DNA from: Corynebacterium timonense
Lineage (GTDB): Bacteria > Actinomycetota > Actinomycetes > Mycobacteriales > Mycobacteriaceae
Length of the DNA stretch: 64,000 nt
NCBI RefSeq assembly: GCF_900105305.1
Contig: NZ_LT629765.1
Coordinates: forward strand, 1,426,001-1,490,000
Direction: 5' to 3'
A program made the translations under genes and the position numbers. The notes under the pieces are model-generated. The model ran no database searches and was not told the origin of the DNA. It saw only the letters and a list, made by a program, of their open reading frames with translations. This document shows, one piece after another, positions 24,933-33,090 of the stretch (positions are counted from its first letter, which is position 1; every line of letters starts with the position of its first letter).

Positions 24933-25205
24933 TTAGTTCGCGGACTTCTTCTTGCGGCGCGCCATGCCACCGAAGCGCTTGTTGAACTTCTCAACACGCC
25001 CAGCGGTGTCCATGAGACGCTGCGCACCGGTCCAGAACGGGTGGGACTCGGAGGTCACGTCGACGACGACGAGCGGGTACTCGTTGCCGTCCTCCCACGT
25101 ATCCGTGCGCTCGGAGGTCATGGTGGAACGGGTCAGGAACTTGTGGCCGGTGTTACCGTCCTGAATGATCACCGGGTGGTAATCCGGGTGGATCTCATTC
25201 TTCAT
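24933..25205 (-). CDS. rpmE2: 50S ribosomal protein L31, type B (zinc-free)
   Basis: 90 aa. [20 protein letters not shown] and [26 protein letters not shown] are typical L31. It has no cysteines, so it is the C-minus (type B) form that replaces zinc-containing L31 when zinc is scarce. In several actinobacteria such genes are under Zur control; no clear Zur box was recognised upstream. First gene of the L31-L32 pair. Confidence 0.92.
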   Translation of the reverse strand: MKNEIHPDYHPVIIQDGNTGHKFLTRSTMTSERTDTWEDGNEYPLVVVDVTSESHPFWTGAQRLMDTAGRVEKFNKRFGGMARRKKKSAN

Positions 25206-25348
25206 AGCGGATTCGTCTCCCTCAGGATTGAACTTCGGGTCGGTTCCGGCCGCTAGCCGGATCGTGCCCGAGTTGGGTGCGAAAATGGTCCTTCACCCGA
25301 CTTTCGCCGGGCAACCTGCAACATCTTACAGCTCAGAGCCCTATACAC

Positions 25349-25777
25349 CTAATTTCGCGCGACCGCTTTTCGACGCCACAGCAGCGCCGCCCCGAGCACA
25401 GCCTGGGCGGCCCCGCGGACGACCCACGCCCGGGCACGGAACGCGATGGGATAGGCCGCCGTGAGCAGCGCGATGGTGAGGTGCATGCCACCGTGGGTGC
25501 CCGCCGCCCACCAGAAGGACCCGAAGGTGTACACCTCCCCGGCAGCCAAAAGAGACATGCCGAAGGGAACGGCGAGGAAGGCTAGGTGGTCAAGCGCCGT
25601 GCGCTGGCCGCCCGAGGACCACAGGTGAGCGAGGGTGAACGCCGCCGTGGTCCACGCGACCGTCAGGAAGGGCCACGGGCGGGTGACGCCGAAAAGCCAG
25701 CCCCGGTAGACCAGTTCCTCGGGTATTGCCTGCAGCAGGTACGACCGTACGAGGACCCAGATCAGCAGGATTGCCAC
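25349..25777 (-). pseudogene. CPBP intramembrane protease, 5' end missing
   Basis: The CPBP core is intact: PEELVYRGWLFGV (EExxxR), AAFTLAHLW (H) and WWAAGTHGGMHLTIAL. The reading frame stays open upstream to about 25927 (GIAGGTAIAAVPVAAAWLLLG) but has no usable start there; a TGA closes it exactly where the composition changes to the island. GTG 25777 would give only 142 aa, short for the family. I read it as a core gene cut at its 5' end by the arrival of the defence island, though expression from the GTG is possible. Confidence 0.6.
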
Positions 25778-25927
25778 GGGGCCTGCGCTTGCCGCTTCCC
25801 CGACCCCCTGGGGCAGTGATTCCGCCGGCCCGCCGACTGCGCCGAGGAGCAGCCACGCCGCCGCGACAGGAACGGCCGCGATGGCGGTTCCTCCTGCGAT
25901 CCCCCGGGGGTTTCGGAAAACTCATTG

Positions 25928-26292
25928 ACCACTACTAACGCGGCCTCGTTTTAGCTTTAGTTCCACGGCCTTCGGTGTTTAGTTCCAAATCGATCCTAGC
26001 CGGCACCCGAAAGTAGTCCCCACGCAGCGGAAACCGTTTTGGACATCGGTATGAAAGATCCACGCATATGGATAGCCATGCGTTCCCTTTGCTGTATTCT
26101 CGACGGGTCGCATGCAACCCTCGTGCAAGGCAAGAAAGCTCACGCGTGAATAACTCCGCGCCAGTGTCGCTGCGGGAGCGTTGAGACAACCCCCCGACGT
26201 GAGTGTCCGTCCGCCACTCGGCGCGCCAGCAAACCCTGCTTCGGCTGCACGGAAATTCCATTACCCAAAGCATGAAACCCGGCGTGACCCCA
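25928..26292. other. Gene-free left margin of the defence island
   Basis: About 365 bases with lower G+C than the core. An open frame on the minus strand (25935-26273) has composition and residues unlike a protein I can place and lacks a ribosome site. No insertion-sequence ends or tRNA were seen. Confidence 0.5.
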
Positions 26293-26320
26293 CTGACTAA
26301 TCCGGCTTATCGCGCATAAT
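26293..26320 (+). promoter_or_regulatory. Promoter giving a nearly leaderless AlbA_2 transcript
   Basis: CTGACT (26293-26298), 16-bp spacer, CATAAT (26315-26320). Transcription would start about seven bases downstream, almost on the ATG at 26329. No Shine-Dalgarno lies before that ATG, which fits a leaderless mRNA. Confidence 0.6.
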
Positions 26321-26328
26321 CTGTTGGT

Positions 26329-27555
26329 ATGTTCACCTCGCTGCACCGCGCGCTCGGTCTTCCTGCTGGCCCTATCACCGACGAGATGATCACCCAGGCT
26401 GTGGAAAATAACGTCCCGGAGTCAGAAGACCTGGACTTCAAACAGTCGCTGCCATTGAAAGAGTCGTTGGTGCAGTCGGACGTTAAGAAGGACTTGGCGG
26501 CTATGGCTAACTACGGCGGTGGCGTGATCATCTACGGAGTCACCGACTCGGACAGTCGTGCCGGAACACGCCTCGACACCGGTGCTGTAGATGACAACTA
26601 CATCCAGGCCTATCAGCGCGTCGCGTATAACCACATCACGCCACCGCTGCACAATGTCGAAATCGTGCCCCTCGTCTCGGGCGACGGCACGCATGCCGTA
26701 GCGGTTATCGTCCCGGCAAGCCAGCAGGTTCCGCACATGCTGATTGGTAAAGACAAGAAATTCAACGTTCCGATCCGCCACGGGGCTGACACCGACTGGC
26801 TTTCCGAATCAGAAATCGCCCGCCTTTACCAGCAGCGCTTCAGCGCCGCTAAGCAGCGTCGCGAGCTGCTCACTGAGCTCTACGAGCGCACAAAGCAGCT
26901 CGCATCTCACTCGGGGTTTTGGGCGGTCGGCGTAGCGAGACCCGTGACGAGAACCGTGACAGCGCCCATGGAAAGCCAAGACGTGAGCCAGTTCGCAAAA
27001 CGGTTGGTGAACCAGAAGGAGAATCTCTGGGACTACAGCAGGTCGGAAACACCCTTTGGTGCGTACTGCGCAAACGTGTATCCGCGCCGTGGGTTCCGTA
27101 GTTGGCGCTATCTGCTTCCCTCGAAAGAAGGCGGTCACCCGGAGTCGTACCTCGCTTTCCATGACGACGGGGCAGTCTCGGCGCTGGTGAACCTTCCCGC
27201 CCAGGAAGAGGGAAACTCGATACACGCATTCTTCGTCGAGGCATTCATTGCGGATCTCATGCTCGCCGCCCGTGGGATGAGCAGAAAGCATGGTAGTCCG
27301 GAACACGACCTCCGGGTTGGAATCGAGTGGGAGGGCAGTGAGCCGCTGCGTTTGCACCGGTCGCACGAACTAGGAGCGTTCGATCCGCTTCCCGTCACGA
27401 AATTCGTTCCGGTGGAGGCGACGGTGGACCTTTCGAGCGATGGCACGTTTTTCGACAACGCCGAGGCAATTGCAGAGGACTGCCTCAACCAGGCGGGTAT
27501 TCGTGGTTCGAAGATAATTCCGAGGGGGCGAAACACCGGTGCGCTCAGCGACTGA
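26329..27555 (+). CDS. AlbA_2 / Schlafen-domain ATP-binding protein
   Basis: 408 aa. The N-terminal third is an AlbA_2 (Schlafen-like) domain: ESEDLDFKQSLPL, DVKKDLAAMANYGGGVIIYGV (the conserved NxxGGxxxxGV) and HAVAVIVPASQQVPH. The C-terminal ~250 residues are not recognisable. Proteins with this domain occur as transcription regulators and in phage-defence islands, where some act on nucleic acids. It stands alone on the plus strand beside genes typical of defence islands. The start is ATG 26329 with a promoter just upstream. Confidence 0.8.
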   Translation: MFTSLHRALGLPAGPITDEMITQAVENNVPESEDLDFKQSLPLKESLVQSDVKKDLAAMANYGGGVIIYGVTDSDSRAGTRLDTGAVDDNYIQAYQRVAYNHITPPLHNVEIVPLVSGDGTHAVAVIVPASQQVPHMLIGKDKKFNVPIRHGADTDWLSESEIARLYQQRFSAAKQRRELLTELYERTKQLASHSGFWAVGVARPVTRTVTAPMESQDVSQFAKRLVNQKENLWDYSRSETPFGAYCANVYPRRGFRSWRYLLPSKEGGHPESYLAFHDDGAVSALVNLPAQEEGNSIHAFFVEAFIADLMLAARGMSRKHGSPEHDLRVGIEWEGSEPLRLHRSHELGAFDPLPVTKFVPVEATVDLSSDGTFFDNAEAIAEDCLNQAGIRGSKIIPRGRNTGALSD

Positions 27556-27774
27556 GCGGCCGATTATGTCAATTCAGACCGTGCGCCACACGCTGGTAAC
27601 GACGAACGCAAGAACCTGCGCGGTGACCGGCTCGGAGCCGTTTTGGCAGCACTGGTTGGCCGGTCTCGCGTGGCAGAGGTATTTGACTTGGCAGCAGGTG
27701 CAGCAGGATTGGCCGGATATGGACAGCGGGTCACTACAACAGTTAGTCAAATAGAGGGTCTTGTCCGTGATTGA
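27556..27774 (+). pseudogene. Possible coding remnant in frame behind the AlbA_2 gene
   Basis: Directly after the TGA at 27553 the same frame stays open for 72 codons and reads like protein: GDRLGAVLAALVGRSRVAEV and VFDLAAGAAGLAGYGQRV. It has no start codon, and it overlaps the 3' end of the convergent 296-aa gene by 32 bases. It may be the end of a gene that lost its beginning, or a former C-terminal extension of the AlbA_2 protein cut off by a nonsense change. Low certainty. Confidence 0.25.
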
Positions 27775-28633
27775 TCACGTTGTGGACTTTCGTGATGGAG
27801 TAGGCCGACTTCGCTTCGCCGTTGGGCTGTACGGTTCGAATTTCGCGTCGCCGCACAAGCAGCCTCGTCTGGGCATTGACAAGGATTCCCTCCTTCTTCA
27901 CTTGCGCCAGAAAGTCCTCGTCAAGCACTTTCGCGTTGAATTTCTGATCACCGGACTTAAACGTCCACATGCGACGGGAGTCTCCGAGTTGGACTGTCTC
28001 AACGAGCACCTCCAAGTCGAGTGTTTCGTCTTTTTCACGGGTGTCTGAGGTGACCGAAAAGTAGCCACGATCATTCTCGTCGACCTGTTCGACAACTACA
28101 CCAGACGGATCTTGGATCTGCATGAGGTCGTACTCGAGGTCTTCTAACGGCTTGGTGGCATGGCTGGTCGCGGTGAGGAATTGAGCGTTTCCGGAAATGT
28201 TGTAGATAACCGTCGGCACCTGTGTCTCATCACCGTCGGCAGTCTTAATTGTCGTTGTGTCGCCGTCGCGTTTGGTCTTATGCTCGCGGCCACCGATCCA
28301 CTTCACTAACCCGACCGCGCCACCGAGAATCGCTACAAATCCACTGGCATTGACGAAGGCCGTCGCGTCCGGGGTGTTGAATAGCCCCACAAATTGCCCG
28401 TAAAGGTGCTCCAAAGGGGGAAGTACGGCCTCGAGGTCGATCACAAAAGACCCGGCTTCGAGGGCATTGACCTTGACCTGAAGTGTGTGCGTATCTTCCG
28501 GGTGCATCACCCTGTAGGCGACACGCCCCATCTCGCTGAGCCCCATGAGGGCCTCCGCAAGGTGAGCGGCATCCATCTCGTGGTATTCAGGGTTTGTACC
28601 CTGATACTTGATCCGGAAACTCGCGTCTGACAT
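27743..28633 (-). CDS. Unknown island protein (296 aa) with one membrane-like segment
   Basis: Starts MSDASFRIKYQGTNPEYHEM and continues with a helical N-terminal part (DAAHLAEALMGLSEMGRVAYRV), a beta-rich part (TLQVKVNALEAGSFVIDLEA), a hydrophobic segment (FVNASGFVAILGGAVGLVKWIGG, about residues 93-115) and a long beta-rich, charged C-terminus. Similar proteins occur, as I recall, in prophages and integrative elements without a known function. CAT at 28631-28633 gives a clear start. It converges with the AlbA_2 gene and lies downstream of the DUF3800 gene. Confidence 0.65.
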   Translation of the reverse strand: MSDASFRIKYQGTNPEYHEMDAAHLAEALMGLSEMGRVAYRVMHPEDTHTLQVKVNALEAGSFVIDLEAVLPPLEHLYGQFVGLFNTPDATAFVNASGFVAILGGAVGLVKWIGGREHKTKRDGDTTTIKTADGDETQVPTVIYNISGNAQFLTATSHATKPLEDLEYDLMQIQDPSGVVVEQVDENDRGYFSVTSDTREKDETLDLEVLVETVQLGDSRRMWTFKSGDQKFNAKVLDEDFLAQVKKEGILVNAQTRLLVRRREIRTVQPNGEAKSAYSITKVHNVINHGQDPLFD

Positions 28634-29375
28634 GCGTGAGAGCTTAGACGAATAAGCCCGGCCGCGCCGCGTTTAACCCTCCAAAGTGAGGAGAGAAAGA
28701 CGGCCTCAGGATTCGATAAAATTCACCGCATGTCGTCTCTCCGAACCGACCCTCGAAGAGCTCCTCGCAGCGTAACCTGTTCTGTGAGAAGAACTCCGCG
28801 ACAAGCCAAGCAGTGGGCGGACGCTTCCGTCGACCCGTTTCAGAGCACCTCGGGGTTACTCATGGTGGTCCATGCGGAAAAACACTACCAGTAGGAGATG
28901 TATCACCGACGCGAGGCGAGTGCCAGTCGGTGTTCGGCCAGCTCAACAAGGGTGTGTCGCGTAGAAGCAAACTGAGGAACTCATGCGGAGTCGTCTTGGC
29001 GACTCGACTGTCAATCTCATGCGTGGCTGGGAACGTAATCTGCTCATCGTGGCCGCATAATGTAGTGCGTGATTTCGACCGATGTCGCGGAATGCTATTG
29101 ACCTGCGAGAACATCCGATCTTAGCCCGAAATAGGGCCTACTCGCGCGCTATGCGAAAACAAATTCGTATCGGCATCAAACCTTGGTTTTACCACTGGCA
29201 CTCTTGACTTCCAGCGGGCGAGGATGTCATGCGAGCGGCTTCTGCATTGCAACAATATCAATTCTTTCGAGCGCCCAGTCGCCTCTGCCACACTGGCACG
29301 AAACCCGCCCCGGCACTCGGCTTGCTTTCCGAGACGGTTCGATACGCTTATTCCAGCAACAGAGAGGACCCCATG
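28634..29375. other. Gene-free gap in the defence island
   Basis: About 740 bases with irregular composition. Open frames of 80-100 codons exist on both strands around 28,813-29,124, but none has a ribosome site or a recognisable domain. A decayed gene is likely; I cannot name it. Confidence 0.5.
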
Positions 29376-30326
29376 TCACGACTCACGCCCTCGCCTTATC
29401 GACGCTAGTTTCGCCTTAAACTCAGCCGATCCAGCATCAATCATACGATGCTGCATTTGCTTGTTGCGGTCGTTTTGGAGGGCTATCCGGCTTCGTTTGT
29501 CCTCCCTGTACGCAGAGAAAGAACCATGATGTAGGAGTGAGCTCGGGTAACACTTTGTGTTGCGGTCAAGGTCATTCGTCCAAATCACGCTGTTCGACAC
29601 GATGTTTTGCTGGCCGGTGAAAAGCGTGTTGGCTAGGTCAACGGACCACTCAAACTGCACCTCATTCGCAAAATGGTACTTTCCGAGCCGCGACAGCAAC
29701 GCACAGGTCCAATCCGCAAGTTGGATTGTCCCGTAGAGATAGCTATCTGCTTGTATAGGGACTTCAATGATCTGCCGCGTTTCGGGGTGCCCAGAGTAGA
29801 TTGTACGGCCAGCGGTTGACACTGCACGCTCTCGGTTATCAGTCTCAGTGGCGTCCATGATGACGAGCATTTCTTCCTGCTGGTCATTTGCGAGTCTTCC
29901 AAGCCTCTTAAGCGATTGGATCAGACAATGTTCCTCACGCTCCTGTGACTTTTCCCTGGTGACACTGACGGGACCTATTGGCTTTTCTTGCCCAAAGAAG
30001 AACACTTTGCCGTTCAGCTGAAAAAGCCGCCGATAAATCCTTCCAAGCGCAGGGGCTATCTCAGACCCAAACTTGTCCATATTCTTGGTTGTGAGGAGGG
30101 CGGAACCCTTCTTTTCCCACCTACGGGGGTGACACCCAGATTGCTCAATCTCCCAAGCGAGCAATTTTTCCTTGATGTGCTCGAAGTAGCCGCCTAACTC
30201 ACGAACCTTGTCAGACTCGATAACGTAGCCGCCATAGCCAAAAAGAGGATGCGTGTTGTACTTCTTGTGGTCTTTGTCCACGTAGGGACCCTGGTGACCA
30301 AACTCGTCAAGATAGGCAATTAACAT
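29376..30326 (-). CDS. DUF3800 domain protein
   Basis: 316 aa. The N-terminus LIAYLDEFGHQGP carries the DUF3800 hallmark (YxDE(S/F)G), MLVIMDATETDN holds a second acidic position, and SYLYGTIQLADWTCALLSRLG matches the conserved QLADxxA region. The fold is thought to be RNase H-like, and such genes often lie next to restriction-modification systems; a nuclease function is not proven. It lies 173 bases downstream of res in the same direction, behind a hairpin. Confidence 0.8.
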   Translation of the reverse strand: MLIAYLDEFGHQGPYVDKDHKKYNTHPLFGYGGYVIESDKVRELGGYFEHIKEKLLAWEIEQSGCHPRRWEKKGSALLTTKNMDKFGSEIAPALGRIYRRLFQLNGKVFFFGQEKPIGPVSVTREKSQEREEHCLIQSLKRLGRLANDQQEEMLVIMDATETDNRERAVSTAGRTIYSGHPETRQIIEVPIQADSYLYGTIQLADWTCALLSRLGKYHFANEVQFEWSVDLANTLFTGQQNIVSNSVIWTNDLDRNTKCYPSSLLHHGSFSAYREDKRSRIALQNDRNKQMQHRMIDAGSAEFKAKLASIRRGRES

Positions 30327-30344
30327 GATCGTTTTAATGGGCGC

Positions 30345-30369
30345 GGCGGCAACCGAGGAGGTTGCCGCC
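30345..30369 (-). promoter_or_regulatory. Perfect 10-bp hairpin between res and the DUF3800 gene
   Basis: GGCGGCAACC (30345-30354) and GGTTGCCGCC (30360-30369) with a five-base loop. It lies about 19 bases before the DUF3800 ATG. There is no U-run, so it may limit read-through from res or sequester the 5' end of the DUF3800 message. Confidence 0.5.
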
Positions 30370-30499
30370 GGAATTAGCGCGGTACGTGTGTCTCAACGCC
30401 GCCACTGAGATGTAGTGTACCGGATTTACTCCCAATAACAAGCCGTTCGCCATTGGCAACTTCAAGTCTTCCGCGTTCCGCCTTTAAAGTCGAAGCGTC

Positions 30500-33088
30500 T
30501 CACGCCCCGGGATTCGACTTCCGCTTCAAGTCCTCCCACGACTCGGAGGAACGAATGTCTGACTCGTAGGCAATGACGTAGCCCCACTTCTGGCCGACGA
30601 AGTCCTCCTCGCCGAGCAGTTCCCGGACGAGCACCCGGGCCGCGGCTCGTTTCGCTTGTACCGTTTCGTCGTCTCGGCCCTTGTCGGCCTTGCCTTCGAT
30701 AATCCACATCGTGCCGTCGGAGTCCTGGGCGACGAAGTCGGGGTAGTAAGTGTCTCGGGTGGTGTACATGATCGACGCGCCGTCGGCTGAGTAGAGGCGC
30801 TTCCACCACACAATGTCCGAGGTGTAGTTCAGCAAAAGGGCGAGCAAGTATTCTCCGCCCCACGAGTCGAAACTCGCAGCGGGAAACAGTCCGCGGTTCC
30901 AGCCGTCGTAGAACTCGCGGGGCTTGAACTTCGCCTGCTGGTCTTTGGAGAGTTGCTGGAGCACTTCTTTGCCAAACGGCAAGGTTACGACCTGGTCAAT
31001 TGGCAGTTTGACCGGAACGATAGTCGTTTCGGTTTGCAGGCTGCTGGCGTGTTCCTTAGCCTTTTCATTGACTAAAGCGACGAGCTCGTCTACCGCGGAC
31101 TGCTTTGCCTTCTCCGTCCATTGGTCGATACCGGCGGTCGCCATGAATGTCGGAAGGACGTATTGGGCTAGTGTGATCGCGTTCTTTTTGTCCTGGGTGA
31201 CAACCCCGAGACCGAATACGCGTCGGGTGAGTTCGCCGACGACGGCGTCTTCTGCCACGGGAGCCGATTCGACTTCCGCGTCGGTGGTGCGTTTCGTGTC
31301 GAGCTTGGACTTTCGCACCACGATTTCTTCACGGGTGAGCGCTTCCTTGGAGTCTGCGACACGGCGCGCCGCCCGGATAATGTCCTCCTCGTCAATGTGG
31401 GTGAGAAGGAACGGCGTGGTTGATTTCGCCATGACCGTGGATGGAAATAGGAAGGTCTTTCCGGCGAACTCCGCGTTAACCCTGATTTCCGTCGCCGGGA
31501 TGTAGCCGGCCCGCTGCATGGTCTCGTTATCACCGACTCGTCGGAACGAGACACCTCCGGTGTGGCCACCAGTGACCTGGGCAGTTTCGCCGGCCTTGGT
31601 GCCGATGTCGCTCGGGCCTTCCGTCGCTTCGCCTGCCGAAGTGTCAGGCCACGCGATCGAGCCAGAGCCCGAACTCGTTTCAGCCCCGGATGAAAGACCG
31701 TTCGGGTTTGGCTGCACCTGCCCTTCGCCCTGACGGAAGCTTTCTTCGACGTCCATGCCCGAGATAGCGCCCTGAGCGGCGTCTCCGAGACCAAAGGACC
31801 GAAGCACGTCCTCGTCCTTGAGGAGGGACTTGAACGACTTGTGGCTCAAGATGTCCAACTGGTCGAGTTCGGCAATACCGGTGCGTGCTCCAAAGGGCAG
31901 GCGCAGACCACGGCCCATGGTCTGCTGGGTGAGAATGTCCGATGACATGGCGCGCAGCGCACACATCACCGCGACTCGCTTGGTGTCCCAGCCTTCTTTG
32001 AGACGGTCAACTGAAACAATGGCGCGCACCGTGGAGGCTGGGCTGTCGAGTTCATCGAGGCGGCGCAAGGTGACCGCGTCGTTGTGCTTGTTGTCGAACT
32101 GGAGCACCGCTTCTGGGTCACCGAAATAGCCTGGCCCCTGGAGGATCTTGGTGACGTCTCCTGCGTGCGCGACGCTTTCGCACACGACAAACAAAAGCGG
32201 CTTTGTCCGCTTTTTCTCGCCTGCTTCTCCAGGGAAATTCGCCTGGCCGTACGCCTCGTAGGCCGCCTCTTTGTTTCGCAACAGTGAGACCGCGTCAAGC
32301 AGCTGTCGTTCCTCGGGGGAGTCCTTCGGGTAGCCGTTCTCGCGGTAGACCAGCATTGGCGACTTCACGTAGCCATCCTCGATGGCGCTGTACAGCGGGT
32401 AGTGAAAGATGACGTGGTCCGTATCGGATGCCGAAGCGGTCAGCCCAATCGTGGCGGCGGGGCGGAGATCTTTCAGCGCCTGGTTAAACGCCTTGGCTGA
32501 CGTGCCGAACAAGTGAGACTCGTCAGCGATCACCACCAGGTCATCGAGGTTGACCAGGTAATCGTAGAGTGATCCGGACTCCTCCTGGTGGTCGCGAATT
32601 TTGCGGCGCATGCCGTCATCGGATTCTGCGCTTGCATTTGCGCGTTTCGGCTCGATAAGTTGCGACACGTTAAAGACGTAGACCATCGGGCCGTCTGCGG
32701 CATTGCGGAAAAGCTCAGACTGGCCGGCACGCCACGCGCCGTAGTTGCCAGGCGAAACCACCTGAGGAGCAGAGGAGAAGCCGTCGACGTAGCGACGCGA
32801 GCCCTGGGTGAAGTTTTGGACGGTCTTGTTCTCCAGCACCGTCGAGGGCGGGACGACCACCATGACGTTCTTCACCCCGAAGCGCGAGAGGTACTCAATC
32901 AACGCGGCCATGAGGTACGTCTTGCCCGCGCCGGTGGCCATGTGCATGACCATGGGCTCTAGCGGCTCAAAGTCGTCAGTGAGGTGGTAGATGAGCTTGC
33001 GCAGCGCGCGCTTGTTTGGGTCCCGCAGTTGGAACTCGGTCGCAATGCTCCCGATAAGTCCTTGGTCAAGTGCAATTGGAAGTGTCAT
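30500..33088 (-). CDS. Type III restriction enzyme, Res (helicase-nuclease) subunit
   Basis: 862 aa. Walker A in MVMHMATGAGKTYLMAALI, DEAD-box-like VVIADESHLFG, motif III GLTASASD, motif VI QQTMGRGLRLPFG, and a C-terminal PD-(D/E)xK nuclease (YYPDFVAQDSDGTMWIIEGKAD). With Mod it would cut DNA after ATP-driven communication between two unmodified, inversely oriented sites. ATG 33088 follows the mod stop by two bases, with GGAGG overlapping the end of mod, so the two are coupled. All catalytic motifs are intact. Confidence 0.9.
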   Translation of the reverse strand: MTLPIALDQGLIGSIATEFQLRDPNKRALRKLIYHLTDDFEPLEPMVMHMATGAGKTYLMAALIEYLSRFGVKNVMVVVPPSTVLENKTVQNFTQGSRRYVDGFSSAPQVVSPGNYGAWRAGQSELFRNAADGPMVYVFNVSQLIEPKRANASAESDDGMRRKIRDHQEESGSLYDYLVNLDDLVVIADESHLFGTSAKAFNQALKDLRPAATIGLTASASDTDHVIFHYPLYSAIEDGYVKSPMLVYRENGYPKDSPEERQLLDAVSLLRNKEAAYEAYGQANFPGEAGEKKRTKPLLFVVCESVAHAGDVTKILQGPGYFGDPEAVLQFDNKHNDAVTLRRLDELDSPASTVRAIVSVDRLKEGWDTKRVAVMCALRAMSSDILTQQTMGRGLRLPFGARTGIAELDQLDILSHKSFKSLLKDEDVLRSFGLGDAAQGAISGMDVEESFRQGEGQVQPNPNGLSSGAETSSGSGSIAWPDTSAGEATEGPSDIGTKAGETAQVTGGHTGGVSFRRVGDNETMQRAGYIPATEIRVNAEFAGKTFLFPSTVMAKSTTPFLLTHIDEEDIIRAARRVADSKEALTREEIVVRKSKLDTKRTTDAEVESAPVAEDAVVGELTRRVFGLGVVTQDKKNAITLAQYVLPTFMATAGIDQWTEKAKQSAVDELVALVNEKAKEHASSLQTETTIVPVKLPIDQVVTLPFGKEVLQQLSKDQQAKFKPREFYDGWNRGLFPAASFDSWGGEYLLALLLNYTSDIVWWKRLYSADGASIMYTTRDTYYPDFVAQDSDGTMWIIEGKADKGRDDETVQAKRAAARVLVRELLGEEDFVGQKWGYVIAYESDIRSSESWEDLKRKSNPGA

Positions 33089-33090
33089 GT

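Noticed and set aside
25935..26273. 112-codon minus-strand frame at the left margin of the defence island
   Set aside because: Composition unlike a real protein, no ribosome site and no recognisable motif.
27539..27754. Plus-strand frame rich in Trp and Gln (71 codons) behind the AlbA_2 gene
   Set aside because: The neighbouring frame in phase with the AlbA_2 gene reads far more like protein; the Trp-rich translation looks like its out-of-frame shadow.
28813..29124. Overlapping open frames of 84-103 codons in the island gap
   Set aside because: No ribosome sites, no domains, and both strands are equally open; at most decayed sequence.
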